Of a DNA stretch of 64,000 nucleotides, positions 11,700 through 23,932 are shown piece after piece (position 1 is the stretch's first letter; each line of letters starts with the position of its first letter). Source of the stretch: Basidiobolus meristosporus CBS 931.73 (lineage: Eukaryota > Basidiobolomycota > Basidiobolomycetes > Basidiobolales > Basidiobolaceae); the NCBI GenBank assembly GCA_002104905.1, contig MCFE01000414.1:1-64000 (forward strand), written 5' to 3'. The notes under the pieces are model-generated. The model was not told the DNA's origin and did no database searches. It was given only the letters and a program-made list of their open reading frames with translations. The translations under genes were made by a program, and so were the position numbers.

Positions 11700-12074
11700 T
11701 TACAACATCACATCAACAAGATTCCACAGATCGGATATATCAGGGACTGCTGTGAAGCCAGAGGAAGCACATCTCCACATGTATAGCAAGCAACATTGGC
11801 GAATTCTGTATAGGCCAGCTTGATGGTGTACAGCGGAGATGGGATACCTTGAGACCTTGCCTACCAATAAACCTATCCAGCCGTTAGACAAGTGGAGCCT
11901 TGGGATGGCAATATAGTGGGACCCACCAGTGCTGGTGACAAACGAGTGCAATCGAGGTAATTGAAACCTACCACTGTACTCACGAATACGTAGGCTGACC
12001 TGATCCAGCAAATCTCCACCCCCCTCTGCTGGTGGCATATCTTGGAACCAATCACCAGGCCGCACAACATCCAT
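11700..12074 (-). CDS. Hypothetical or truncated gene at the edge of the transposon zone
   Basis: An open frame begins at ATG 12074 and runs 124 codons to a stop at 11700. The first two thirds (MDVVRPGDWFQDMPPAEGGG, LRIREYSGRFQLPRLHSF, IAIPRLHLSNGWIGLLVG) have a balanced, protein-like composition and higher GC than the sequence to the left. The last third is less convincing and may be intron or junk. I recognise no family. It lies about 360 bases beyond the PARP stop on the same strand. It may be the 5' remnant of a host gene truncated by transposon insertions, or a chance frame. Confidence 0.3.
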   Translation of the reverse strand: MDVVRPGDWFQDMPPAEGGGDLLDQVSLRIREYSGRFQLPRLHSFVTSTGGSHYIAIPRLHLSNGWIGLLVGKVSRYPISAVHHQAGLYRIRQCCLLYMWRCASSGFTAVPDISDLWNLVDVML

Positions 12075-12431
12075 GCTCAGAGCCAAGATTCAAATGGGAA
12101 TGTTTTGACCGGTCACACCATCTATGAGTGTCCAGGTCTTAAATCCATCTCCCCCCTCCCTCAACACCACCGGTGGTGAGTTCTGCCGGGGCACCAAGAC
12201 CGCGCGGTACTACTATATCGAATGGTCAGGTCATCATCAGCGGGAAACGATTGGGTGGCATGCTGTATGTGGAACAGTGGAATTTATTTGTGTGTTGTAA
12301 TGAAGATGGTCGGATGGTGTGAGTCTGGGATTGAGTCTGGGGCTGGGTCTGGATCGGGGACGATGATATCGCATTCCGTATGGAAGGAATGTACACTGCT
12401 ATGGGCACAGCAAGGAAACTGCGAGGGGAAT
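12075..12431. other. Intergenic region downstream of the PARP gene
   Basis: No coding sequence or clear structural RNA is seen. It must contain the 3' UTR of the PARP gene. Composition is more balanced than in the transposon zone. Confidence 0.4.
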
Positions 12432-15400
12432 TCATGATGTGCCTGGGTTGCTACCACCTACGGTCTGCTGGCAAAGATGATTGTAGTGGACGGAGTGGGC
12501 CAGGTTATTATGCTGGGTGCGACATTTGTCCCCGTACCAGCAGTCAGGACGGGAGGTTAGCTCGGTTGGGAGCTTCTGGGCATTCAAACGTAGGTATTCA
12601 GACACCACCATGGACAGGAGTTTAGTGCCACAGCCGCTGCACACCTTGCTGTCATACGAGAGTGGCATGGATGGGGACCATGATCTCTCGTATGCATTGG
12701 TCTCGATGACCAAATCCTTTACCCGCTCATGGAAGAGGTTGTTCATGGAAATTCCGTTGTAACGGAGGAAGGAGTTGGCCACACACTGTTCAAAGCTATT
12801 GAACCCAGCGAGGTGATCATTGCCGAACTTCAGTTCGCTCAAGTGCTTGATCTCGGAACCCTCCTTGTTGCACAGCGAGCAGTAGTTGTGGTCCTTCACC
12901 AGCACGATGTATTTGAGTCGGATTTGATCCACGTTGTATACGATGTACTCGTTATGGTTAAGGGAAAATTCGATCTTCCGCTTCTTGGAATCAAGCTTCG
13001 CCGCCCGTTCAATTACCGGTCCCTGAGGGATGATAAGCCCATCATTATCATGCAACGCTTTTCTGAAGTCGGGCCCGTAGCGGCCCAGCCCCTTGGTACT
13101 TAGGAAACCGTCCGGTGCTGACTCCATGTACTTGGCCTCAGTCGCCTCGAACATATCCCCTAATGCTACCTCACATAAAAGCAAACAGCTGTAGCCTCTT
13201 GTCGCATTGCTGTCATTGATGGAGTAGCCCACGGACTTATCGAACATGTCGGCAAAGTAAACGCCCTTTCCGAACATGTAGCCGGTGCATGGGGCCTCCA
13301 CGGGGGCCACGCGCAACCCTTGAGACAGAATTCCCAGGTAGTTGGAGAATCTCGAGCCATGCCATAGTAACATTCGGTTGCTGTTTTGACTAAATGGCTT
13401 GAACCGCTCCCGTTGACCAACTTTATCTAAACTCCATACGTTCATGAGCTCATAGTTCTCCGTACGTCCCGACTGGTGTAGATAGTTGTTGATCCGCAAA
13501 AACTCCTCGCTACCCTTACCAACCTCTGCCCAATTACATCCAAGCGCACTGTAGCAATAATCCAACGGGCTCCGAATCTCCGCTCTATACTGGGCGGCAA
13601 GGATGATATTTGCCCCGCCATTGAGATACCTCAAGTTTTCCAGGCGCCTTGTCTCCTCCTGCAGTATTTCCTTGGTGGTGATCGACTGAATCCCCCGGAG
13701 CTTCTCGTTCCTGTATGGGATTTTCCGGAAGTAGTGATTACTCATGGTGGCTAATCGCTCCCTCATATCCTTAACCACTCTATAGTCATAGTCCAAGCTA
13801 TTTTGAGCTGCTGTAAGTTCATTTACTGCCTCGCGGATGTTGCATAGTGTCTGGTAGCCCTCCTCGATGACGCTTCTATCCAGGTATCCTAGAGGAATGT
13901 CTGTATCTTTATCCAGCATTACCTGCTTCATGCTGGTCACATCACAGAATAACTAAAGTCCAAGAGATGAGCTGAAGAGTTCTGGTTTCCATTACATCTG
14001 AGTCGAGCATACCTTGAGAGTCGCTTGCAGTGACAAAGGTAACTTACTGGGGGAGCACTTCTTGAAGTCAATAGGCTTGAGAGGCACTTGACGGTTGTGC
14101 ACATTCCGAGTCACCACAAAGCGATCATCCTTCTCCACAAACTCCTCGATTGAACGGTTTTCCCAATTATTGCCGGTTTTGGACTTGAAGATCTTCTTGA
14201 ACTCATTCTCCGCTTCCTCTTTGCTCTGGAATGGTGTCCGTTGATGCATTCCCTATTAAACCTCCCCCCATCAGATACTGGATCACTTACATCAGGTGCA
14301 TTCATACCACCTACCTCTTCACCGATTTGGCCCCACCTGGTCCACACAAAGTAGATGTCTTGGATAGTGTTGTGAATGAGCTGCATCTTGTAGAACATGT
14401 TTATCCCGTGATAACCACGTCGAACGTCGGTCTTGTTTAGCAGAATATCATAGGGCTCATCGTTGGCATCGATTAAGACCTTTCCGACTTGCGCAAGTTG
14501 CGACTGAGGCTCGATCTCCACCTTTTTGTCCCAATCGTCCGGCAGCACCCCTCCGTTCAAGAGTTTAGCTTCCTCCTCCTTCTTCTTGAGATCCTCGAGC
14601 TCCAACTTCCTTTTCTGCAGATCCGCGTCCCCATGAACGTCCACGGGAAGCAGTTCGTGTACAGGGTCCACATCCATATCCTCAGTGTCGTGGCTCGAAC
14701 TCTGGCGTTGCGTCTCTGAGGTTTGGGTAAGATAGGGACTAAGCACGTCGTAAAGCTTGCTAGATTTCTGGGATGCAACATAGTCCGCCGGGCTTTTTCC
14801 GTAAATATCCTTTTGATTGATCAAGGATTCCAGTGCCTCAGGACTCAGATACTGTTGAAGCATCTTGAATGCCTCCACGTTATCATAAGTGGCGCTCTTA
14901 TACGGGGATACAATCACATGCAAAATTGATCGGTGTTCGTCATCAGTCTCCGTAAGATCCATCGTGGTCACACCGTTTGGATGCTCGAAGAGTATCTTGA
15001 GGGCTTCGACACTATTCAGCATAACTGCGTGGACCAATGCATTGACGGGCTTGTCCGACAGTAGATTTTCCTCATTGATGCAACTCTTGATGTTGGGATC
15101 AGCGTTCAAATTTAGCAGCTATTTGCAACCAAGGTTAGGTTTTGGGTGAGCTTAGGTAAAAACTAAGGATGCTACGCGGACTTACTCCGGTTACAAGCTC
15201 TGGATTGTTTCTGATTGCATATTCAAGTGGAGTTTGGCCAGTGATGGGGTCAATCAAGTTTACATTTGGATGCTGTCGCTCAAGCAGCTTTCGATGCTCC
15301 CGGAACAACATGTTCTGCTTGAATAGGCATCTGTAGTAAATTGTGGCTCCTGTTTTAGCGTCCACATCATCTACAGAAGCGTTGTGCCGCAGCAGTGGTA

Positions 15401-18400
15401 CAGCAGCAGCTGTATACGTCTTCATAGCGAAGAGTAGAGCCGATTCTCCTGTAATAGGATGCTTAACATCACACCGGACCCCGGCCCTTAATAGTACCTA
15501 AGTTATAGACAAATGTCAGGCTTGTAGATACTCTAGAAACAGTCTGGAGTCCGTCGCTCACCTCCACTATTTCCAGCTCTTGTTGGATCAACGCCAAAAT
15601 CAAAGGATGCGTCACCAATGTCTTTTTCTTTTTCTTGTCCAAGAAAGTGTAGGGGGCTGGCTGATTGATATCCCCACCTGCATCTATGATGACCTAGGAT
15701 ACAAGAGTTCTATGAGTCTAAATCTGCACAAGCGGAACACGTGCGACCCATACTCACCCTCAAAAAGTTTCGACGCCGGTCGATCGCGGTACCATCTTGG
15801 AAAATACTTCTCATGACAGCATTCTGCTCCATCTTATCAACCTCTGTGCTAGCTAGAGCGCCGTAATTCAGCAATAACTTTATACGCAAGTTCAGAATTA
15901 TTGCTAACACAACTTGGTGAACTAAAAATTCGTTACCTGAAGAAGCGCCATGTTTCGATGACCGGTGGCCATTGATATGATTGATTCGTGCTTCGACATA
16001 TCATACATATCCGGCTTCCCACCTTTCGCCAACAGCAGCTGCAAGCCGATCAGCATTAACCCATACAACAAAGCCGCATGACCACTTACCTTAGCTATCT
16101 CCATGTTATTGTCTTTGACTGCATACCATATAGCAGTCTTTCCTTCGCCATCAACTGCATCAAGGTTGGCATTCTTCTCAAGGAAGAATTTGGTGAGGAT
16201 CACATGTTTGTTGATGGCTGCAAAATGTAAAGGCGTCTGGGAGTTTATATCGGTATGATTAATGTCGATGTCATGCTTCTCAACCAGTTGAAAGATTTCT
16301 TCCGCATACTCTTCCCAGTCGCTAGTTCGGAAAAGAGTTGGCCACGGAGATGGTGGTATCTTTGGGAAACAGAAGGGACTTACTTGCTGAGGGTACGGAA
16401 ATTAGCGAGCACGTGATACATGTTCCGGTTGTCTTCATTGATTTCAGTAAATTGTGCAGGCTGAGCCTTCGAAAGCAACATAGAAGCCAAATGGAATTGT
16501 CCTAGAAGAGTATTCAGCACTGGTGTCTCATCTTCCGGAATCACTCAGCTTACCTGCAGATAATGTGTCGCTAATTGCTGCCAAGAGGTTGATTCCGCAG
16601 TCCATAATCTGGTACGCGAGAGGCATGAATGATCTATGCATGGAATAGTAGAAGGTGGAGGTTTTGGAATTGGCTACTTGTGGCAAACGCATTTCTCCCA
16701 CACTACGAACACCACTATTTGCCAGCATTATACAATGCTCTACATGCCCGTAGATCAATCCAATTTGGAATGGCGTCAGTCCATCGAGGTCTACTACCTC
16801 AGTATCCACCTTCCGCTTCAAAAGGGTAGTTGAGCAAGTGAATGCGCCCAGTCTAGCGGAATAGTGCATCGGAGCTCTTCCAAATGAATCCTGGATGTCC
16901 AATCTCAATTCGTTTTGCTCAAGGAAGTACCTCAGAATGTCAATTGGGTCGTCTTTAGTGTGCTTGAGGTCTTCCTCGGTTTCCCAAATTTGACATTTAT
17001 ATATCCCGTTAAAGAGGGATGAATCTTCATTGTGCAGTTTCGATGGCTCTTTGGGGTCATCAGGTAGTTTCTGCTGTAGACCCTCCGATAGCCATGTCTC
17101 AAGGGAGTCACTCTCCAATTCGAACTTTCGGACTTTTGAGAGCACTATCTCGCGTTCGCGCTCTTGCTCTTCGATGGATATCCGCGCTTTATCCATTTTC
17201 CGCTTGATTGGGATTGTAAGCTTCATAAACGGAATCTGGTGAGACTTCACGAAAACTAAATGTAAAGGAGTTCGGCCCTGGTAATCTTGGGCATTAATAT
17301 CAGCACCATACTGTAGGAGCAAGCTCTCTATCCTAAAGGATTTGTTGGCTTGTTGACGAGAGTGGTCACAAGTATAATGCAACGGGGTCTGATTGTACTG
17401 ATCGGTTACTCTAGGTGAAGCACCTGCTTCTAGCAAAACCTTTACAATCTTGTAATTCCGGACATTAGAGGCGTGATGTAATATCGATAGCCCTAGATTA
17501 TCTACACATTGAACATTAGCCCCAGTCTGAAGAAGAAGGTGCACCAGATCTGGGTTGTTCTGTTTCACAGCCTCTATCAAAGGCGTGGAATACGTAGGAC
17601 TGGAGCGCGTTTGGCTGTGAACATTTGGATCAGCACCACATTTGATTAATAATCGAGCTATTTCCAAATTATTGTTGATGCACGCCATGTACAAAGCTGT
17701 TTTCTCACTCTTGTTCATGTTGTTGATTCGCAGCAAGTCGCCAGTGGTTCTCGATTCCCCAGCTAATTTGGAAGCAACATCGGCACCATCGATTAGGAAT
17801 TTAACCATCCGGGTCTGGTTGAGGTGACTGGCTGAAATCAGTAGTGTATCGCGCACATCATTGATGGTAGAGAAGTTAATGGAAATTTCCCCGGGATTCT
17901 TGCCCAGTATCTTTCCCAGAAGCTTTTCTTGTTGGCTATTAATGATCTGCATTAGAACAGACGTGTTTTTACTGTCGACAACATTCAGATCGGATGCTGC
18001 ATCCAGCAGTATCTATATTGTAGATAGAGATTAAAATCTGACTGGGCCAGCGCTCCAAGTCTTACAAACCTCTGAAGCACGAGTTCGATTTTGGCTGATT
18101 GTCATCATTAAGGCAGACTCCTTACACTTGAAGGTGGTAACACTAAGGGCAGAGCTGATCTTCGATGGCTCCCAGTTTTCCCGCATATATGATAGTAAAA
18201 TCTTCAAGGCAGCAGTCTCGGATTGAACGGCGGCAATCATGATGGCTGTCTCGCCAGCACTATTCTGAAGGGAAGGATCGGCTCCACTATCGGCTAGCAC
18301 ACGGACGGACTCTTGCCATAAATCCTTTTCGGATTGGTAGCTGATCTTCAGGACCTTCTTGACTTCGTCGGTGAGTAGACTCTCGGGGAGACTCTCTTCG

Positions 18401-21400
18401 TCCAGGTATGAAGCAAGCATCAGTGGTGTTTGGCAATGGTTGTGTCTCTGTATATGGAGGTTAGGATTGCATCCATTTTGCAACAAGAACCTCAAAGGCT
18501 CCGAATCTTGCAGATTTGCTGCAAAATGTAGCAATCCCCATCCAGTTCTGTTAGGCTCCATTTCTAGAGTGGCCTTGGGATGCTTGAGATGGAAATCTTC
18601 AGGTAGTTGGAGCTGGCAATCCATATCGGGCTTCATGGTATTGATGAACTGCTGAGCTTCCTTGATCCAGAAGTCCCATCGATAGGTCACTGATTCCTCT
18701 CTCACCTTTGGGGTAGAGGATTTGGAGGCTTGTTTATATTCATAACTGTTGATATATTGCTTCAGCTTCTTGACCTTCTCCTTGAGTTTCTCGTACTGCG
18801 CATTGATGGCATGCACAAAAGACAACAGCAAGGGGGTGTATCCATTTTTGTCTACCTTATTCGCCAAACACTTCATACGATCATCATTCATTAGCACTTT
18901 CCCAATCTCCTGGATAGTGTTCCTTTCAGCGATAATACAGTCATTCCATTCCTGGGGTTCAGGATCCAGCTCATACGACTGAGACTCTGCTATTGCTCTC
19001 AAATAATAATGCAGAGGGGTTAGCCCGTTTCCGTACGATATATCCCAATAATTGGCACCATTGGTTATCAAGAACTTGATCATGTTCTTTCTATCCTTCT
19101 CCAAAGCTAACTGCAGCGGAGTTTGTCCAGCGTTGTTCTTCACCTCCATTGGTGCCCCCTTCTCTAATAGCATCTGGGCAATCTGAGTTTGCAATTTGGC
19201 CACCTCTCCATCAGCGAAACGCGCCTCTGCATCGCATGAACCTTCCGTGGGATACTTTCCGACGATGGCATTGATGTTTGACCCAACTAGTATGTGCAGT
19301 GGAGTATCGCCGTTGATGTCTTTGTAAGAAACGTCGCAGTTGCTGTTTCCTAAAAGGGCGGAGATCTTCCTAAGAAGGCGCTCCGATTCGTATGCCCTAT
19401 TATCCTTATTAACCCAACGATTGGACGTGTCCTTACCTCTACCTCTAGGGACCAACTTGGATCCAGCATTTTCATCAACGAAAAACAAGTTGCAGCAGGT
19501 GTGAAGAATGGTTCTCCCACTGGTATTCGGGATGTTGATATTGATCTGCGGATTGTTGATGAAGTAGTCGACAATCCGCATGTGACCCTTTCTATCCGCA
19601 ATGGACAGGGGTGATGTCTTCCAACTGTTCACAGCATTGGGATCGGCACCCCCCACTTCAACCAACAATTTGGTCAAGGAGAACCATCCATATGCAGCTG
19701 CATAGTGAAGCGGATTGTTTCCGGAGGTGTCTCCAGCATTTACATCCACCCCACAAACTTGAAGAAGATACGCGGCTATTTCGTAGTGGCCATTCTTACA
19801 AGCAAGATGGATGGGCTTTCTCTTGAACTTGTCATCTTTTTCTGGATCAGCACGTCCGTTTTCCACCAAAACTTTCACTGCCTCCAGATGGCCCATCTTT
19901 ACTGCATGGAACAATGGGGTGGCTTTGGTTTCTTTGTCCAACAGGTCTACGCTAGCACCACACTCAAGCAGTGCGGCGATAGTCTTTGGATGGCCGTAAT
20001 GGGCAGCAAAGTGAAGGGCGGTCCAGCCTTGGCTCAGTGGAGTAGTGTCGACCACCCCATCACCTAACGCCTCTAGCAACAGCGGTATTATATGGCTCTT
20101 CCCATATTTAGCGCACAACAATAATGGGGTCATCCGGTAATTGTCCATCTTCGTGAGATTAAAACTCTTCTCAATCAAAAATTTCAATGGCTCCACGCCC
20201 TCACAAACAACCGCAAAATGAGCAATGGTCCGGCCCATGCTATCTTCTGTGTTCATTTCTGCAGTAGTCAAAGCATTGCACAGCTCTCGCAAATACCTGT
20301 CATCTGGATTTAATGCGGCCAGCTGCAAGGGATTGATGGAATTATTTCTGGATGCCATTTTAAGAATTTGGTTTCGGCGGTAACTGGTCAGAGGTTGGCC
20401 ATCCTTAGCGCTCAGTACCTCCCTGTGCAGGTGATTAAACCCATAGTCTTCACCTAGCTCACTAACCAAAATGAAGGAAACCTCTCTATTACCGGCGGCT
20501 GCTGCTTCGTAGAGACCGGAGTTTTTCAAGAAAAAGTCGGCTTGCGAGTCGGTAACAAGTAAAAGCTTGGCCATCTCGGTAGTCAAACTTGAATTGCGAA
20601 TGGTATGCACCAAAGACTCAATTTCCTCAACGTCCCAGTGTGCCCTCCGTTTATTGTGTACTTCGAAAGGATCGAAATCTATGCTCTGGTAAAACGCATT
20701 GTCTCCCTCTCGATTTCCGCGTGCCTCCTTTACCATACCAACTGCAAATCCCAACGTATATCTGGAGAGATAATTTGCACCATTATAGCCCAACCCGTCA
20801 GAGCCCGAATTGGGGATACTCGGGGCTATTCTAGATTTAGTTGCCAGAAGCAGGTTACGAACGATCCGGAATTGGTTTCTTTCCAATGCTATACGCAACG
20901 CTGAGTCGTGCGTGACGTCGGGTCTACGGCCATGTCTATAGTCAGTGATGTTTTTTGTGTCATTGTAGACCTCATCAAATAGCGGTATGTTTGTCAACAA
21001 GGGATCGACGGTTCGTGAATCCTTGTCGTCATCATCAAGATCATCCGCAGCAGTGCATGAATTTGAAATTTGGTTATCTTCAGTCGAGTGGTCCATATCA
21101 GAAGTACCCGTGGACAGATCAGGTTCGGCGAAGAAGGCAGCGCGATTGAACTCACGAGAAGCGCATACCATACAACATGATATATCTGGATGGTTAGGCT
21201 CGTCAACATTGAAATCAAACCCACTCCATGGGGGGACTTCAATTTTCAGTCGATTCCTGATGCGTTCGTTGACCTCTTGCTCGTGCTGCATCCTGAGCAA
21301 TTCGGACTTCTTTGGAGCCTTTACCTTGGGGGACTTCGGAGTCTTTGGAGTCTTCGGGGATTCAGACTTGACTTCACTGCTCTTACGCTTTCGTGGAGTA

Positions 21401-22029
21401 CTGACTATTTCCTGTGATCCCTCGAGAGGCGCGCTGAGCCTATCTTCCGTTTTGTCCGCCATCTTGCGTTTGTTTCTGGACCTCTTCGTGGTGGGTGAAC
21501 AAACCTCCCAATCGGGGTCCGTAGACCGTTCCTTATGATGGGATCGGCGCTTTTTTTGGGCACCGGGTTGGAGCTCCTCCTTCCAGTTGCTAATCAAACT
21601 TTGATCCAAGATGTTCTCCTCCGGCTCCCAAGAATCGTCATCCGAGTCATAGCCGGTCCACTTCACCCGGTAGTATGTGACTCCCTGGTTCTCGGTTAGA
21701 GTCCACACTATTGGACGGCCACGTGCCAAAAATACTTCTTACCTCCTCCACCTTGGAATCTACAATTGCCTCAGCAACGTAAATATCGTCGTCCTCGTCG
21801 CTGCTGAGACAGTTCGTAGCCCCGTCGTTTTCATGAAAACGGCCGGTATCTGTAAAGAAACAGGTGTTGAGTTGAAGAGGGGACACAAGGCAGGAACGAA
21901 GCCAGGCTAACCATCGGCATCCTCCAGATAACCACTTGTGGTTTTGATCAGGGCGGGGGTGGTGATGGCGAGTTTTTTGTTCTGGCTCCGTAAAGGATAG
22001 GATTTGGTTGTGGTGATGTCGATGCTCAT
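12432..22029 (-). CDS. Chromodomain–ankyrin–WGR–PARP–PBZ poly(ADP-ribose) polymerase
   Basis: A predicted nuclear poly(ADP-ribose) polymerase of about 2,959 aa, made from NAD+ chemistry on protein acceptors. Thirteen exons with consistent phases: 21912–22029, 21743–21849, 18070–21684, 16554–18012, 16384–16501, 16090–16321, 15937–16038, 15758–15877, 15562–15693, 15186–15497, 14315–15118, 14013–14252, 12432–13952. Domains: chromodomain about 61–110 with cage residues Y63, W84, Y87; basic Lys/Arg-rich probable NLS about 115–215; many ankyrin repeats to about 2200; WGR about 2305–2435 (FVWTRWGQIG); PARP regulatory domain about 2442–2590; catalytic domain about 2590–2810 with H2651 (LLWHGSRFSN), Y2685 (GVYFAD) and E2788 (NEYIVY), the triad of chain-forming PARPs; then a Cys-rich region and PBZ finger. 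Ankyrin–WGR–PARP resembles nematode PME-5/tankyrase-like proteins; the chromodomain and tail are unusual. The start ATG at 22029 is the first before the chromodomain. Confidence 0.93.
12471..12881 (-). other. CHFR-like cysteine-rich region and PBZ zinc finger at the PARP C-terminus
   Basis: Residues about 2811–2947 of the PARP. Cysteine pairs occur at C2811/C2814 (YCSLC) and C2891/C2894 (VCSGCG), with a helical stretch between. The PBZ finger follows: R2921-P-D-C2924-W-Y-G-D-K-C2930-RTQ…H2939-S-V-H-Y-N-H2945. The family consensus is K/R-x-x-C-x-F/Y-G-x-x-C, then H-x-x-x-F/Y-x-H, and every defining position is met; the loop between the second Cys and first His is 8 residues, 1–2 longer than usual. 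The wording (RPDC, CRTQ, YNHLC) and the preceding Cys-rich segment are like the C-terminus of CHFR, as I remember it. The inferred role is binding of poly(ADP-ribose). Confidence 0.8.
16039..16089 (-). other. 51-nt intron of the PARP gene, in frame and free of stops
   Basis: GTAAGT…TTGCAG separates exons 6 and 7. The length is a multiple of three and no stop codon occurs in frame, so retention would add 17 residues. Spliced, the junction reads MEIAK–LLLAKGG, an ordinary ankyrin helix. Retained, the helix is interrupted. The spliced form is taken as the main product. Confidence 0.75.
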
Positions 22030-23932
22030 GATCCTGTTGGAAACAAATCAGAGAGCCACCAACTCTTTTATATAGGTTGCAATACCGCTAGAAATCAACC
22101 GCAGGTCGAGCAACTGCCAAATTGCGGCAGGCTGAGGAAATAATACAGTCGATGTGGCTCAACTCTGATTAAGGGTGGTATTTATCAAATTGGGCCACGA
22201 TGGTGACTGCTCCCAAATAGGTAGTCTCAGCCTAATTAATATGGACGTGGAAGCCATTAAGAAGCACCCAAGAAGTAGTACATCGCTGATATGCAGCAAT
22301 CACATTTGAGCTGGTTCCAAGCGTGCACCATGCCTGATATTCACGACAGATTGAAATATCGAATACCGGGTCTGCCCAATTTGGACGCAATTAGGTAGCA
22401 TCAAGATTAATCAAGTAGTCACCAAGTTGTACGTTCATGTGCACGGTATTTAGGTGAGCGAATCAGGCATCTACCCTATTCAATACACTCCAATTTCCCC
22501 ACCGAGCAGTTAATCTGGAAGCGAATTAAAATCGGGGTTGAAGCGAGTGACACCGTAGGAATTGATGGTAAATCCATCCTATTGACCGACAGTGGTGAAA
22601 CAATTAGTATCCAAGGTGGCACCAACGACTGCAATGGCCAGTGTACACGTTGGTGAAGTTTGAGGGTAGTGAGTCCTTATGTTCCATTGACCCTGTAGAG
22701 ATATTATTGTACAAGCAAGTGCAGATAGCATCCCAGGATAGTTTAATAACCCTCCATCGACCAGCAACGCTATTTATTAACTCACATTCTAAACCTCAAT
22801 CAGGCATTTAGTGGGATGTGACTCCATGGTTTGGTGAGCATACATGCATACATACACAGATACATACTGATTTGAGTCCTCCGACACCATTCCTTTGCGT
22901 GATTTTCACACTTAAGAAACTCCAATAAAGGGAAGTGCACCTCTCTTGCATCACACAAGCGGCCATCTCCAGAGGAGAACCTGGAAGAGAGAGCTTACAA
23001 CAAGCAGCTCCATAAATTGATGGAGCCTCTCCAGGCAGGTGGCCTGTGCTCTCCTGTGGACCGCTATATGTATGTATGCATAAGGCCAATCATTGCATGA
23101 TGCAGGGCTGCACTTATTGCTACATATGGGCATTGGAGGAATATTTGTGCTCTAAGGTTAGAGTGGATCTCACAACCATAGACTGCGGCCAGGTGGTGGA
23201 CACATAGCTGGACAGTGTGGTCAGAGTATATTGGCACAATGGACCAAGTTGTGGTAATTATATACCATTCAAATCTATACAGGTAGGGCCTTGCTTGCAG
23301 GCATGCCAACCCATATGCTGTAGGACCTGAGTTGCTTTGATAGAATCCTCAGGATCAAGTAATTGTTGGGTAAGTCATGATTACCAAACCGTGGGCCGTC
23401 TCACAGAATGATTTTGGGGGGTGGGAACTGCCTCTATAGTGTGTAATTTGGATCCTCGTGAAACACCTTACACAGCATCTGAGGTGGTAAGCATCAGGCT
23501 GACTAGGTATAGCAATACTTCAGTAGATGTATCATCCCCAGTCGATGTTTCAAAAGGGATCCGTAGGCTGAATCGAGTAGCCAGTAGTTTAGCATTTCCA
23601 AACCCCTTGTCCATCGCTGTACGATTGTATACAGGTAGAAACCAGTTTAGGGATGGTGCAAGCGAGCACGATAGATAGGCGGTGGTTCGACTCGCAGAAA
23701 CTAGGGCCACCTTCGCTTTGGTATCCAGAAAATCAGTCAACAGCGCTGTATAGCTAGTGTCAGTACCTGGCTCTCAGAGAAGATTAGAGACGGATGTTAA
23801 TAGGTATATAGAATTAAGCATCACGCGATTCGAATTGACAAATGCTTAATTTATTGAAATATGTACCATAATAAAACTATTTGAAATCTAACAATTGGGT
23901 ATTTACTACAAGGTTCAGCGAATCTTCGGCAT
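22030..23932. other. Intergenic region between the PARP and zinc-finger genes
   Basis: About 1.9 kb without a defensible gene. It holds the PARP promoter (immediately right of 22029) and the 3' flank of the zinc-finger gene. Open stretches at 22808–23309 and 23421–23740 overlap each other on both strands and lack recognisable motifs or splice structure. Confidence 0.45.

Noticed and set aside
18359..19999. Several plus-strand open frames within the PARP gene
   Set aside because: They are antisense to strongly supported ankyrin-coding exon 3, with no motifs of their own.
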